Source of the DNA: an uncultured Flavobacteriaceae bacterium
GTDB taxonomy: Bacteria; Bacteroidota; Bacteroidia; Flavobacteriales; Flavobacteriaceae
Length of the DNA: 64,000 nucleotides
NCBI GenBank assembly: GCA_938017825.1
Contig: CALIJE010000042.1
Location: 56,938-120,937 of the forward strand
Reading direction: 5' to 3'
Numbering within the stretch: the stretch's first letter is position 1; the number at the start of each line of letters is the position of its first letter. Below are positions 38,569 to 50,634 of this stretch, piece by piece. The notes under the pieces were generated by a model. The model did not search any database. It saw only the letters and a program-made list of their open reading frames with translations, and was not told the origin of the DNA. Both the position numbers and the translations under genes were made by a program.

Positions 38569-39945
38569 ATGGCTCAAAAACCCAGTATTCCTAAAGGCAC
38601 CAGAGATTTTTCTCCTTCTGAAGTAGGCAAGCGCAATTATATTTTCAATATTGTAAAAAAGCACTTTAAGACGTTTGGTTTTCAGCCGATCGAAACCCCC
38701 TCATTTGAAAATTCGGATACCTTGTTAGGTAAATACGGGGATGAAGGTGACCGGTTGATATTCAAGATTTTAAATTCTGGGGATTTTATCAGCAAGGTAG
38801 ACGATGTTACCTATAGCTCCAAAAACTCCTCTACCATAGCCCCCAAAATAACCGAAAAAGCGCTCCGATATGATCTTACGGTGCCCTTTGCACGTTATGT
38901 GGTGATGCATCAAAATGAAATAGACTTTCCGTTTAAGCGCTATCAAATACAACCGGTTTGGCGCGCCGATAGACCTCAAAAAGGCAGGTTTAGGGAGTTT
39001 TACCAATGCGACGCCGATGTTGTCGGTTCTAAATCGTTACTACAAGAGGTTGAGTTGGTGCAGCTCTATGATGCCATATTTTCTGATTTAGGTCTTGTGG
39101 GCACGACTATAAAATTGAATAACCGAAAGGTCCTGGCAGGTATTGCCGAAGTTATAGGGGCCAAACATTTATTGGTAGATTTTACGATTGCGTTAGATAA
39201 ACTCGATAAGATCGGAAAGGATGGCGTCGTCACCGAAATGCTGAACAAGGGAATTTCGGAAGCGGCAATCGAAAAAGCAAGTCCGTTGTTTTCCTTATCT
39301 GGAAGCAACAGCGATCAGCTAGCGATGCTAAGGCGCTTACTTTCAGATTCGGAAGTGGGCTCGAAAGGAGTTGAGGAACTCGAATTCATTCTCAATAGTA
39401 TTGTTGAACTGGGCTTGCAATCCGCACAACTCACAATTGACGTCACCTTGGCAAGGGGACTTAATTATTACACCGGAGCCATTTTTGAAGTTGCTGCTCC
39501 AAATGGTGTGCAAATGGGATCGATCGGCGGTGGAGGTCGCTATGATGATCTGACCGGAATTTTTGGACTTAAGGATGTCAGTGGAGTAGGTATTTCTTTT
39601 GGACTCGACCGAATTTATTTGGTTCTTGACGAATTGAATCTGTTCCCAAAGACAGTAGAACAAGACGTACAGGTGCTCTGCGTGAATTTTGGCGAGCAGG
39701 AAGCAATGGCTTCCATTAAATTGATAACACAGCTTAGAAAGGCTGGCGTAGCTTCTGATTTGTATCCTACAAGCGCTAAAATGCAGAAGCAAATGAAATA
39801 TGCCAATAACCGCAAGATACCGTATGTGATTTTAATAGGGGCTCAGGAATTGGAAGCGAATTCTTTTGTGGTAAAAAACATGAATAAAGGTAGCCAGGCC
39901 ACATTCCAATTCACAGAGATAAGCGATTTCATCAACTCTTTATAA
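38569..39945 (+). CDS. hisS: Histidine--tRNA ligase
   Basis: PKGTRDFSPSEVGKRNYIFN; RYQIQPVWRADRPQKGRFREFYQCDAD; GGGGRYDDL. Confidence 0.97.
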   Translation: MAQKPSIPKGTRDFSPSEVGKRNYIFNIVKKHFKTFGFQPIETPSFENSDTLLGKYGDEGDRLIFKILNSGDFISKVDDVTYSSKNSSTIAPKITEKALRYDLTVPFARYVVMHQNEIDFPFKRYQIQPVWRADRPQKGRFREFYQCDADVVGSKSLLQEVELVQLYDAIFSDLGLVGTTIKLNNRKVLAGIAEVIGAKHLLVDFTIALDKLDKIGKDGVVTEMLNKGISEAAIEKASPLFSLSGSNSDQLAMLRRLLSDSEVGSKGVEELEFILNSIVELGLQSAQLTIDVTLARGLNYYTGAIFEVAAPNGVQMGSIGGGGRYDDLTGIFGLKDVSGVGISFGLDRIYLVLDELNLFPKTVEQDVQVLCVNFGEQEAMASIKLITQLRKAGVASDLYPTSAKMQKQMKYANNRKIPYVILIGAQELEANSFVVKNMNKGSQATFQFTEISDFINSL

Positions 39946-40486
39946 GACGCTGAACTGATTCAACTACCTCTAAGTAGTAGTTTGTATCATGCGGTACGTA
40001 GATCAACTCGCTTTTTCCGTTTTTGAGCTGTTCTTCCGAAAAGGCGGTCACCGATTTTAATAAGACTGCCTCTACTTCAGAATCTTGTAGCCTCAGTGCT
40101 TCAATAGGAACCTTCAATTCACATAAAAAAGTATGATGAAATTCATTATCCGTAAGAGTGGTATGTTGTTGCTCAGATTTAAAGACACCAATTTTTTGTA
40201 AATCAGCAATGGTGATTTGAATCCCGATTTCTTCGGCAACTTCCCTAACGGCAGCGGCCTCAATAGCTTCGCCAGCACCGATGTGACCCGCTACCGAAAC
40301 ATCCCAGAGTAGCGGATAGGTGTCCTTTTTTTTGCCACGTTGTTGAAAAAGTAGCTGCCCTTTTTCGGTATAAAACCAAATATGTACCGTTCGATGATAT
40401 AAACCGTTGCGATGCGCAACCGATTTCAACGCAGTTTGTCCTGTAGGTTTGCCGTTGGCATCCAAAATATCCAAGAGTTCATCCAT
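39932..40486 (-). CDS. NUDIX hydrolase
   Basis: GHIGAGEAIEAAAVREVAEEIGI Nudix box. Confidence 0.93.
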   Translation of the reverse strand: MDELLDILDANGKPTGQTALKSVAHRNGLYHRTVHIWFYTEKGQLLFQQRGKKKDTYPLLWDVSVAGHIGAGEAIEAAAVREVAEEIGIQITIADLQKIGVFKSEQQHTTLTDNEFHHTFLCELKVPIEALRLQDSEVEAVLLKSVTAFSEEQLKNGKSELIYVPHDTNYYLEVVESVQRLIKS

Positions 40487-40530
40487 GCGCAGACAGCTTC
40501 GCCTTTGTGCGGCATTACGATAAATGTTCT

Positions 40531-41619
40531 TTATTCAAAGTAGCTAAAAGTCTCCCCTGATTTAATGGTAAGCAAGGTCTCATAAATTAGTCGAATAACA
40601 TTTTCGACATCATCTCGATGCACCGTTTCAACCGTGGTGTGCATATAGCGCAACGGCAAGGATATCAATGCCGAGGCCACACCGCTATTGCTATAGGCAA
40701 AGGCATCGGTATCTGTACCCGTAGATCTAGAGGCTGCCATACGTTGAAATGGAATCTTCTTTTTTTCAGCAGTTTCTATTATACGCTCTCTGAGTTTGTT
40801 CTGTACCGCTGGTGCATATGAAATTACCGGACCCGAACCGATTTCGGTATGCCCTTGTACTTTTTTCTCAATCATCGGAGTAGTAGTGTCATGACACACA
40901 TCGGTTACGATAGCCACATCGGGGTTTATGCGTTCGGCTATCATTTGTGCCCCGCGTAACCCAATTTCCTCTTGCACGGCATTGGTAATGTACAAACCAA
41001 ACGGAAGTTTCTTTTTGTTCTCCTTCAACAAGCGCGCAACTTCAGCTATCATAAAGCCGCCAGCTCTATTGTCTATGGCGCGGCAAACAAATTTGTCCTT
41101 ATTTAGAACATGAAATTCGTCCGGGTATGTGATGACGCATCCAACATGAACCCCCATTTTTTCGACCTCTTTTTTGTCCTTGGCTCCGATGTCTATAAAA
41201 ATGTTATCCAACTTCGGCGGTTCTTCCTTGGCGCTTTTGCGCGTATGAATGGCAGGCCATCCGAATACGCCTTTGACAATACCTTTTTTGGTATGAATAT
41301 TCACCCATTTCGAAGGGGCTATTTGATGGTCGCTGCCTCCATTCCGAATTACATATAACAGGCCATTATCGGTTATATAATTTACGTACCAGGATATTTC
41401 ATCCGAATGCCCTTCAATGACGACTTTATATTCGGCATCAGGGTTAATAACCCCAACTGCAGTACCATAGGTATCCGTTATAAAAGTGTCAACATAGGGC
41501 TTTAAATAGTCCATCCACAATTTCTGCCCTTCCCACTCGTACCCCGTTGGGGCGGCATTGTTCAGGTACTTTTCAAAAAATTCGAGAGATTTTTTGGTGA
41601 TAATTTTCTTTTCGGCCAT
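40531..41619 (-). CDS. M42 family metallopeptidase
   Basis: VVIEGHSDEISWYVNYI; CRAIDNRAGGFM; NAVQEEIGLRGAQ; start 41619 (MAEKKII) preferred. Confidence 0.93.
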   Translation of the reverse strand: MAEKKIITKKSLEFFEKYLNNAAPTGYEWEGQKLWMDYLKPYVDTFITDTYGTAVGVINPDAEYKVVIEGHSDEISWYVNYITDNGLLYVIRNGGSDHQIAPSKWVNIHTKKGIVKGVFGWPAIHTRKSAKEEPPKLDNIFIDIGAKDKKEVEKMGVHVGCVITYPDEFHVLNKDKFVCRAIDNRAGGFMIAEVARLLKENKKKLPFGLYITNAVQEEIGLRGAQMIAERINPDVAIVTDVCHDTTTPMIEKKVQGHTEIGSGPVISYAPAVQNKLRERIIETAEKKKIPFQRMAASRSTGTDTDAFAYSNSGVASALISLPLRYMHTTVETVHRDDVENVIRLIYETLLTIKSGETFSYFE

Positions 41620-41723
41620 GTATTCAAAGTTTATATACAAACTTAACAATATTCACTATTCTTTAATAATATGGCTGCGTATTAATCGTTAATTTTGGCA
41701 AGGCTTTTGCCTATACCCATACT

Positions 41724-42410
41724 ATGAAAAGAAGATTAGCTATTATTGGCTTTGTTTTATTCGGTTTCTACGGAATTTCCCAAGTGGAAGAGCAACCGTT
41801 GGATTCGATAACCGAGAAGATGATCATCATTGAAGGCGACTCGATTATTCGTAGTTCAATAGATTTAGGGGAGGTCTACGTCTTTAGCAAGCTAAAATTT
41901 CCAGATCGTGAATCGAAATTAAGATATTACATTCTTCGTCGAAAGACCATTAAGGTGTTTCCCTATGCTAAAATGGCCGCCGACCGATTAACTGAACTTA
42001 ATGACAGTATCGGAAAAATAAAAAAGAAGCGGCACCGAAAGAAATACACCAAGAAAGTACAGAAGTATATCGAGGAAGAATTTTCAGCAGAATTGAAAAA
42101 GCTAACACGCACCGAAGGACAGATTTTGGTGAAGTTGATTCATCGCCAAACAGGATCAACAGCGTTCAATTTGGTCAAGGAACTTCGCAGTGGCTGGCGG
42201 GCTTTTTGGTATAGTACTACGGCTAAGATTTTCGATATCAGCATTAAGGAGGAATTTCATCCCGAAAACGTGCACGAAGACTATTTGATCGAAGATGTAT
42301 TGCAACGCGCCTTTGCGGCAGATCGATTGGAGCGTCAAAAAACGGTACTGGCTTTCGACTACGCCACCTTATCGGATAAATGGAGCGTAAGTGGCAAAAA
42401 GAAAAATTAA
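41724..42410 (+). CDS. DUF4294 secreted protein
   Basis: Signal peptide; LGEVYVFSKLKFPDRESKLRYYILRRKTIKVFPYAKMAADRL. Confidence 0.83.
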   Translation: MKRRLAIIGFVLFGFYGISQVEEQPLDSITEKMIIIEGDSIIRSSIDLGEVYVFSKLKFPDRESKLRYYILRRKTIKVFPYAKMAADRLTELNDSIGKIKKKRHRKKYTKKVQKYIEEEFSAELKKLTRTEGQILVKLIHRQTGSTAFNLVKELRSGWRAFWYSTTAKIFDISIKEEFHPENVHEDYLIEDVLQRAFAADRLERQKTVLAFDYATLSDKWSVSGKKKN

Positions 42411-42655
42411 GACTTCTTCTTTCCGAACAACGAATCAACAATGGTTTTAATACTTACAAAACCCATCGCTATTGCCGCGACACCCAGTAAACAACCTACA
42501 ACCAAAACAGGAATGTAGAAGGCATGGTCCTGATTTTTAAAGGCTTGCCATACTACAATTGGTGCCAAGAACATCAAAATAACCGTATAGGTAAGATAGC
42601 GTAGGCCTTTTATTAACAATACTCGGTCGGTTCTCATAGATGGTTTGTAATTCAA
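42407..42655 (-). CDS. Small two-TM protein (DUF6095-like)
   Basis: 82 aa, two TM segments; family name from recall. Confidence 0.65.
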   Translation of the reverse strand: MNYKPSMRTDRVLLIKGLRYLTYTVILMFLAPIVVWQAFKNQDHAFYIPVLVVGCLLGVAAIAMGFVSIKTIVDSLFGKKKS

Positions 42656-42707
42656 TCAAAAATATGAAATAGCCATTGAAATAAGCATTGGCAACAACAA
42701 ATGCCAA

Positions 42708-43568
42708 CTATTCTATGGTTATCGTTTTGGTAAAGGTCTGACAAATTGCAAAATAACCTAAAGCAAAATTATCGCTATTCTCTACGTTGTCAAAAGAGTC
42801 GATATTGTTGATGCCGGTAATGTTGATAATGTTACCGCGAACCGTTGCAGAAGGGGTTTGAAAGGGCCCAGTACTGCCACTATTGGCCTGAACAATAATT
42901 TGATTCATATAATTGTAAAACAATTCATCCACACCAAGTAGACTTACATTTATATCCATACCGGCGTTCACACTCTCATCGTAGAAATATGAGAATTCAA
43001 AACGTTGTCCAGGATAAAATTCATCCTCGGTAACCAAATATTCATTAAAGTCTAAATCAAAGAGGTAAAAATCCTCGCGATCTGGTTGATCTGTAAAAGA
43101 AACAATGATTTCGGTCTCATCTCCGCCGAACAAGGAGCCATCCCCTTGAGCCAATTCGTCTATATCACTAGTAGGGACAAATGCCGTTTGTGCCAAAAAA
43201 CGTTCTCCCTGATGCTCTAATATGAGTTGTAGGGTACCTTCGGTAAAGAAAATGGTCGTTTTAGAACCTTCATATATTCCTGGAGCCACCTCGGTCATCA
43301 CAAGTGAATTAAGGTCCAATGGTCCTGTGGGTACATAATCAGGGTTGATCAGGGTTATGGCATCCAAACTTGTTGTTTGCAACTCATCGAAGAAGCCACT
43401 GGTCTGGCCAACCTTTACTTGAACTGTTTGAATGGGTTCACTTACATCCAATCGAAAAACGGCATCGACGGTTAATCGCGGACGGTCAACAGGAACATCC
43501 ACATCGATAACATCCTCACACCCGAGCAGAATGAAAACAACTGGTAATATGTAAAAAAGCTTCCTCAT
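42708..43568 (-). CDS. DUF4249 lipoprotein
   Basis: Lipobox FILLGCEDVIDVDVP; DREDFYLFDLDFNEYLVT; paired with the TonB receptor. Confidence 0.85.
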   Translation of the reverse strand: MRKLFYILPVVFILLGCEDVIDVDVPVDRPRLTVDAVFRLDVSEPIQTVQVKVGQTSGFFDELQTTSLDAITLINPDYVPTGPLDLNSLVMTEVAPGIYEGSKTTIFFTEGTLQLILEHQGERFLAQTAFVPTSDIDELAQGDGSLFGGDETEIIVSFTDQPDREDFYLFDLDFNEYLVTEDEFYPGQRFEFSYFYDESVNAGMDINVSLLGVDELFYNYMNQIIVQANSGSTGPFQTPSATVRGNIINITGINNIDSFDNVENSDNFALGYFAICQTFTKTITIE

Positions 43569-43571
43569 AGC

Positions 43572-45971
43572 TTAAAATTTAAAATTGTAGGTTACCGCAG
43601 GAACCACCCCGAAAATCGAGGTGCGAATAGCCTCATTTGCCCCTGTATCTTGATTCTTTCTAAAATTGATGGACGCGGCATTTTTTCTATTATAAATATT
43701 ATATACACTAAAGACCCATTCGCCCTTAAAGTTTCGATTTTTGTTTTTTCGAGGGGTAAGAGTAGCAGACACATCTATACGGTGGTAATCCGGAAGTCGT
43801 TCTGTATTTCTTCTCCCGTAAAAGGGAACAATCAGGCCCTGAACTTCAAATTGCCCAATAGGGTAATTCGTAGGTTGGCCGGTTTGATAAACAAAATTCG
43901 TGTTGAAAGTCCATTTTTCGTTGAGCTCATAACTACCATAAAAGGATATGTCATGAGGTTTGTCATAGGGCGTATTATACCAATCCCCGAAATTGATCCC
44001 GGTCTCAAGATTGGATCTGCCATTGTCGAAACTGGGTGTTCTTCCCGGTGTACGCTGTTCAGATTTGGATAGGGTATAAGCCAACCAACCTTGAAACTTC
44101 CCTGAATTTTTTCGAAGCAACACCTCCAGGCCATAAGCGCGTGCCTGACCGTTTAAGATTACTTGTTCAATGGCATCATTGGCTATAAGATTTGCACCGT
44201 CAATGTAGTCGATGCGATTTTGAATATCCTTGTAAAAGACTTCACTTTCGATCGACCAATCCCCATTTTTGATATTTTTGAAAAACCCTAGAGCATATTG
44301 GTCGAGCAGTTGCGGCTTCGCGAACGGTCCGCTGGGAGTCCAAACATCCAACGGAGTAGGGGAACTGGTGTTGGACAAGAGGTGCAGGTATTGGGCCAAA
44401 CGGGTATAACTTGCCTTCACCGAACTATTCTCATTGATCGTATACGAAAGGGAAATACGCGGTTCGATATTGTTAAAGGTAGCAAGGCTGCCAGATCTTC
44501 CTGGATTGATGGTCTCTATAGGATCTGCCTCACTATAGGTCAATGTAAATGGATCGAAGTCTACAGGGTCGTTGTTGGCATAAACATTCAGTTCATCTTG
44601 CCCCAAACGCACAAAATTACTATATCGAATGCCGTAACCTAAGCTTAGGTTAGGGGTAATATCATGTTCCACATCAATGTAGGCGGCAAATTCGTTGGCA
44701 TACTTTTGCGTGAGTTGATCCTCAATAATTCCCGATTCTGAGTTGCTAGGTTCAATTTTTCCAGGGTTAAACGCGTAATAAATATTGTTTAGGCCGTAAT
44801 TGACTTGTAGCTTATCATTCAAATAATGTTTTAGGTCATATTTCAGATTAAAATTTCGAATCCCCGAATTCCAATTGAATCCAACAAAATCCAATTTAAG
44901 TCCGTAGAAATAATCAGAATAGATCAGGGAAAGGTTCGAAAACAATTTGTCTGAAAACAGATGATTCCATCTAAAGTTTCCGACGGCATTGCCATAGGTG
45001 TTTTCAAAACTCTCGCTAATTCCAAAAACATCTCTGCCAAAGTACCCAGAAAGGTAAACACTATTGCGTTCGTTTATGTTATAATTGAGTTTCGTATTCA
45101 AATCATAGAAGTAGGCTGTGTTTTCTTGATCTGTCAATCTTAAAAACAGATGTGCATAGGAGCCTCGACCACCAACTAAAAAAGCGGCCTTATCCTTTAT
45201 TAGGGGGCCTTCGACCAACAGTCTGCTTGCAACCGCCCCAATGCCCCCGTTGGCATGAAATTCTTTGCTATTTCCTTCCTTTTGAAAGATGTCTAGAACC
45301 GAGGATACCCGCCCACCATAGCGTGCCGGGATGCCCCCTTTGTACAATTTAATATCTTTGATTGCATCAGGATTGAACACCGAAAAGAATCCGAATAGGT
45401 GCGAAGAATTAAAGATAATCGCCTCGTCCAAAAGAATCAAATTCTGATCGACTGCCCCTCCCCGAACATTAAATCCAGAGGCACCTTCACCAGCATTCGT
45501 AACTCCTGGCAAAAGTAAAATAGATTTGATGACATCGGCCTCGCCCAAAATAACCGGAATTTTCTTTATGGTGGCGGCAGAAAGTACATTTACACTCATC
45601 TGGGGGGTTCGTACGTCCATTTGTTCAACATCCTCGGTTACAACGACCTCTTGCAACTGTTCGGCTTCTTCGATCATTTTAAAATTGATCTTTCTATTTT
45701 CCGAAAGTTCTACATCCTGTACTATGTCTTTGAAACCCAAATAATTAACCAAAACTTTGTAGGTACCCTCCGGCAGTGTGATTGAATAAAACCCATATTC
45801 ATTGGTCGTAACCCCCGTTTTCAAGTCAGGAAAGGCAATGGTGACCCCAATAAGTGTCTCATTGCTAGATGCTTCTGAAATTGTTCCGCTCAAGGTATAT
45901 TTTTGCTGAGCGGAAACGAAAAATAAAATCGAGGACAAAAAGAAAAGGAGTACTGTGCAGTATAGTCGCAT
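43572..45971 (-). CDS. TonB-dependent receptor with carboxypeptidase-like N-terminal domain
   Basis: YTLSGTISEASSNETLIGVTIAFPDLKTGVTTNEYGFY; plug GFNVRGGAVDQNLILLDEAIIFNSSHLFGFFSVFNPDAIKD. Confidence 0.93.
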   Translation of the reverse strand: MRLYCTVLLFFLSSILFFVSAQQKYTLSGTISEASSNETLIGVTIAFPDLKTGVTTNEYGFYSITLPEGTYKVLVNYLGFKDIVQDVELSENRKINFKMIEEAEQLQEVVVTEDVEQMDVRTPQMSVNVLSAATIKKIPVILGEADVIKSILLLPGVTNAGEGASGFNVRGGAVDQNLILLDEAIIFNSSHLFGFFSVFNPDAIKDIKLYKGGIPARYGGRVSSVLDIFQKEGNSKEFHANGGIGAVASRLLVEGPLIKDKAAFLVGGRGSYAHLFLRLTDQENTAYFYDLNTKLNYNINERNSVYLSGYFGRDVFGISESFENTYGNAVGNFRWNHLFSDKLFSNLSLIYSDYFYGLKLDFVGFNWNSGIRNFNLKYDLKHYLNDKLQVNYGLNNIYYAFNPGKIEPSNSESGIIEDQLTQKYANEFAAYIDVEHDITPNLSLGYGIRYSNFVRLGQDELNVYANNDPVDFDPFTLTYSEADPIETINPGRSGSLATFNNIEPRISLSYTINENSSVKASYTRLAQYLHLLSNTSSPTPLDVWTPSGPFAKPQLLDQYALGFFKNIKNGDWSIESEVFYKDIQNRIDYIDGANLIANDAIEQVILNGQARAYGLEVLLRKNSGKFQGWLAYTLSKSEQRTPGRTPSFDNGRSNLETGINFGDWYNTPYDKPHDISFYGSYELNEKWTFNTNFVYQTGQPTNYPIGQFEVQGLIVPFYGRRNTERLPDYHRIDVSATLTPRKNKNRNFKGEWVFSVYNIYNRKNAASINFRKNQDTGANEAIRTSIFGVVPAVTYNFKF

Positions 45972-46043
45972 TCAAGGCAAATTTTTATAAAAATAAGTAT
46001 GAAAAGTACGGGGTGAAAATCCTTAACGTTTATTTGGGAAATT

Positions 46044-46071
46044 GAAAACCCCCGATCAAGTCGAGGGTTTC
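46044..46071 (-). terminator. Terminator-like hairpin downstream of icd
   Basis: AAACCCCCGATCAAGTCGAGGGTTT, one mismatch in stem. Confidence 0.6.
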
Positions 46072-46097
46072 TATTGTTCTAATACGATTTTTTCAAA

Positions 46098-48416
<2,319 letters not shown>

Positions 48417-48427
48417 CTAGGCCAAAA

Positions 48428-48475
48428 GATAAAAGCCATATCATTGTACAAGTACATTGACATGGCTTTCTTTTT
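48428..48475. terminator. Long hairpin with T-rich flanks, probable terminator
   Basis: AAAGCCATATCATTGTACAAGTACATTGACATGGCTTTCTTTTT, stem up to ~17-18 bp with one mismatch. Confidence 0.65.
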
Positions 48476-48611
48476 GGTAACTGGCAAACTGTTTGTTTCG
48501 CTCGAAAGAAAAACCGCAACCATTGATTGCATTTGCATCATTACCACCACGTTTAAAATACATTTGTTTATTAGTCTTACCCAAACAACTTCTGTATTTT
48601 TTTCTGTTCAT
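48441..48611 (-). CDS. Possible 56-aa small protein MNRKKYRSCLGKTNKQMYFKRGGNDANAINGCGFSFERNKQFASYQKESHVNVLVQ
   Basis: Read manually on the reverse strand; below the ORF track length cut; overlaps the hairpin at its 3' end; no family recognised. Confidence 0.35.
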   Translation of the reverse strand: MNRKKYRSCLGKTNKQMYFKRGGNDANAINGCGFSFERNKQFASYQKESHVNVLVQ

Positions 48612-48618
48612 CAAACCT

Positions 48619-48658
48619 ATTGATGTTTTCTTAAAACCGAGATTTTAAGAAAATCAAT
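48619..48658. other. Long inverted repeat (structured RNA candidate)
   Basis: ATTGA-tg-TTTTCTTAAAA-ccgaga-TTTTAAGAAAA-TCAAT, 11-bp perfect stem extended by 5 bp across a bulge; no T-run. Confidence 0.6.
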
Positions 48659-48914
48659 TTAGTTCCTAAAGCGTTCAGTAAAGGCAACCGCCCTCACAAC
48701 TTTATTCGTAAGTAATTATTTTGGGTTACCCCACTGTCCTTACCAACTAAACTTACAGTATAAATTACGTGAACTTTATAGTTTTTAATTGAATCTCCTC
48801 GACAGAGCTTCCTTTAAAGACACTTAAATATAGAAAAAATTAGAATCGCCTACCAAATATTTAACATATTAGTAATGAACATGTTATGAACCTAGGTAAT
48901 TAACAAATGTTCAT

Positions 48915-48946
48915 AAAAAAAAGCCTTCCAATTTTGGAAGGCTTTT
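48915..48946 (-). terminator. Terminator of rplS
   Basis: AAAAAAAAGCCTTCCAATTTTGGAAGGCTTTT. Confidence 0.85.
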
Positions 48947-48966
48947 GAGTAAGTTGAAGCGTTGCT

Positions 48967-49317
48967 TTAGGAACGCACTTCTTTGATTCTGGCTTTCTTG
49001 CCAGTAAGTCCTCTAAAGTAAAAGATACGAGCTCTGCGAACCTTACCTTTTTTATTGACTTCTATTTTCTGTAAGGCGGGCATGTTTACCGGGAAAATTC
49101 TTTCCACGCCTATAGTACCACTCATTTTTCTAATGGTAAAGGTCTCGGTCGCCCCAGAACCTCTTCGTTGAATAACTACACCTTTAAAGAACTGAGTACG
49201 TTTTTTTTCACCTTCCTTGATTTCGTAATAAACCGTTATGGTGTCACCAGCCGAAAAATTCGGAAACTCCTTTTTGGCTACAAATTCGTTTTCTACAAAG
49301 CTAATTAATGAATCCAT
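48967..49317 (-). CDS. rplS: 50S ribosomal protein L19
   Basis: FSAGDTITVYYEIKEGEKKRTQFFKGVVIQRRGSGATETFTIRKMSGTIGVERIFP. Confidence 0.98.
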   Translation of the reverse strand: MDSLISFVENEFVAKKEFPNFSAGDTITVYYEIKEGEKKRTQFFKGVVIQRRGSGATETFTIRKMSGTIGVERIFPVNMPALQKIEVNKKGKVRRARIFYFRGLTGKKARIKEVRS

Positions 49318-49385
49318 GATTCCTTTTTACTGTTATGTAATGGTCAACGTTCACGATTTTCGTCAGAGGTTGATTTTACAGGAGG

Positions 49386-49415
49386 CAAAAATAAGCCATA
49401 ATTCAGAAACAACAA
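49386..49415 (-). promoter_or_regulatory. Bacteroidota-type promoter for rplS
   Basis: Reverse strand TTG-N19-TATTTTTG. Confidence 0.6.
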
Positions 49416-49460
49416 GCTATTTATTGCTTTTTTTGTATTTCAAAATCACTTCGAAAATTT

Positions 49461-50135
49461 TTATTCCAATAAATCTGGGCGTAGTGTTTTAGTTCGTTTT
49501 ATGGCCTCCTGTTCTCGCCATTCTTCAATTTTGGGGAAGTTCCCACTGAGTAGTATTTCCGGAACTTTTAAACCCTTGTATTCCGCCGGTCTTGTAAAAA
49601 CTGGCGGTGCTAATAGTCCGTCTTGAAAACTATCGGTCAAGGCAGATGTTTCATTGTTCAGCACCCCTGGTATTAGTCTAATTATGGTATCGCATAAAAC
49701 GGCCGCACCCAACTCCCCACCTGAAAGTACGTAATCCCCGACTGATATTTCCTTGGTAATAAAAGTGTCTCGCACTCGCTGGTCTACCCCCTTGTAATGT
49801 CCGCATAAAATAATGATGTTGTCGAGTAGGGAAAGACTGTTCGACATTTGTTGGTTCAAGGTTTCCCCATCTGGAGTCATATAGATGATTTCATCATAAT
49901 TGCGTTCTGACTTTAAGGCCGAAATACATTTGTCTATAGGTTCGATCATCAGTACCATACCGGCTCCGCCTCCGAATTGGTAATCGTCTACTTGATTGTA
50001 ACTCTTGTCAGTGTAATCCCTGATATTGTGAAAATGTACTTCAACAAGACCTTTGTCACTGGCCCTTTTGAGAATGGAGGCTTCAAATGGACTCTTTATT
50101 AATTCGGGCAGTACGGTGATAATGTCGATTCGCAT
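49461..50135 (-). CDS. trmD: tRNA (guanosine(37)-N1)-methyltransferase
   Basis: [53 protein letters not shown]; start 50135 preferred over 50168. Confidence 0.97.
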   Translation of the reverse strand: MRIDIITVLPELIKSPFEASILKRASDKGLVEVHFHNIRDYTDKSYNQVDDYQFGGGAGMVLMIEPIDKCISALKSERNYDEIIYMTPDGETLNQQMSNSLSLLDNIIILCGHYKGVDQRVRDTFITKEISVGDYVLSGGELGAAVLCDTIIRLIPGVLNNETSALTDSFQDGLLAPPVFTRPAEYKGLKVPEILLSGNFPKIEEWREQEAIKRTKTLRPDLLE

Positions 50136-50155
50136 ATAAAGAGCTTTGGAGTAAT

Positions 50156-50596
50156 TTATGCCGTCCAAAAGTAATGAAAACTATGTACATCTTTCTGCCA
50201 TCCCAGACGCTCATAAAGCCGTTGAGCAGGATTGTCGGTGGCAGTTTCCAATGCCAGCCCCTTATAGCCTGCATTTTGACAGTAGACTTTGGCTTTTTCC
50301 AATAAATCTTCTCCTATGCCTTTTTTTCGGAACTCGGGCAATACGAAAAGGTCATTTAAAATATAGACCGGTTGCATTGATACCGAAGAAAATGAGCTGT
50401 ACAATTGCGTAAACCCTACGGGCTCTTTTTCATGGAAGGCCAATAAAACAACAGATTCTTTATTATCAAAACGCTCTTTAAGAAAATGGGCGGCAGCCTC
50501 TAAATTTGATTCCTGTTCGTAAAAAACACGGTACTGGTCAAACAGTACGGCCAGTTGATCGATATGACGTGGGGTGGCTTCTATAATCTCGGTCAT
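50156..50596 (-). CDS. GNAT family N-acetyltransferase
   Basis: [30 protein letters not shown]. Confidence 0.92.
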   Translation of the reverse strand: MTEIIEATPRHIDQLAVLFDQYRVFYEQESNLEAAAHFLKERFDNKESVVLLAFHEKEPVGFTQLYSSFSSVSMQPVYILNDLFVLPEFRKKGIGEDLLEKAKVYCQNAGYKGLALETATDNPAQRLYERLGWQKDVHSFHYFWTA

Positions 50597-50605
50597 AATT
50601 GCACA

Positions 50606-50634
50606 TAAAAAAAGCCCCTTTCGGAGCTTTTTGA
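50606..50634 (-). terminator. Terminator-like hairpin
   Basis: Reverse strand AAAAAGCTCCGAAAGGGGCTTTTTTT. Confidence 0.65.

Noticed and set aside
39343-39792. 149-aa reverse ORF
   Set aside because: Antisense to hisS; no recognisable features
44298-44642. 114-aa forward ORF
   Set aside because: Antisense to the TonB-dependent receptor
48441-48820. tmRNA (ssrA) or RNase P RNA
   Set aside because: No tRNA-like ends or ALAA-type tag, and none of the conserved RNase P sequences I would expect (e.g. GAGGAAAGTCC); left as an unexplained candidate
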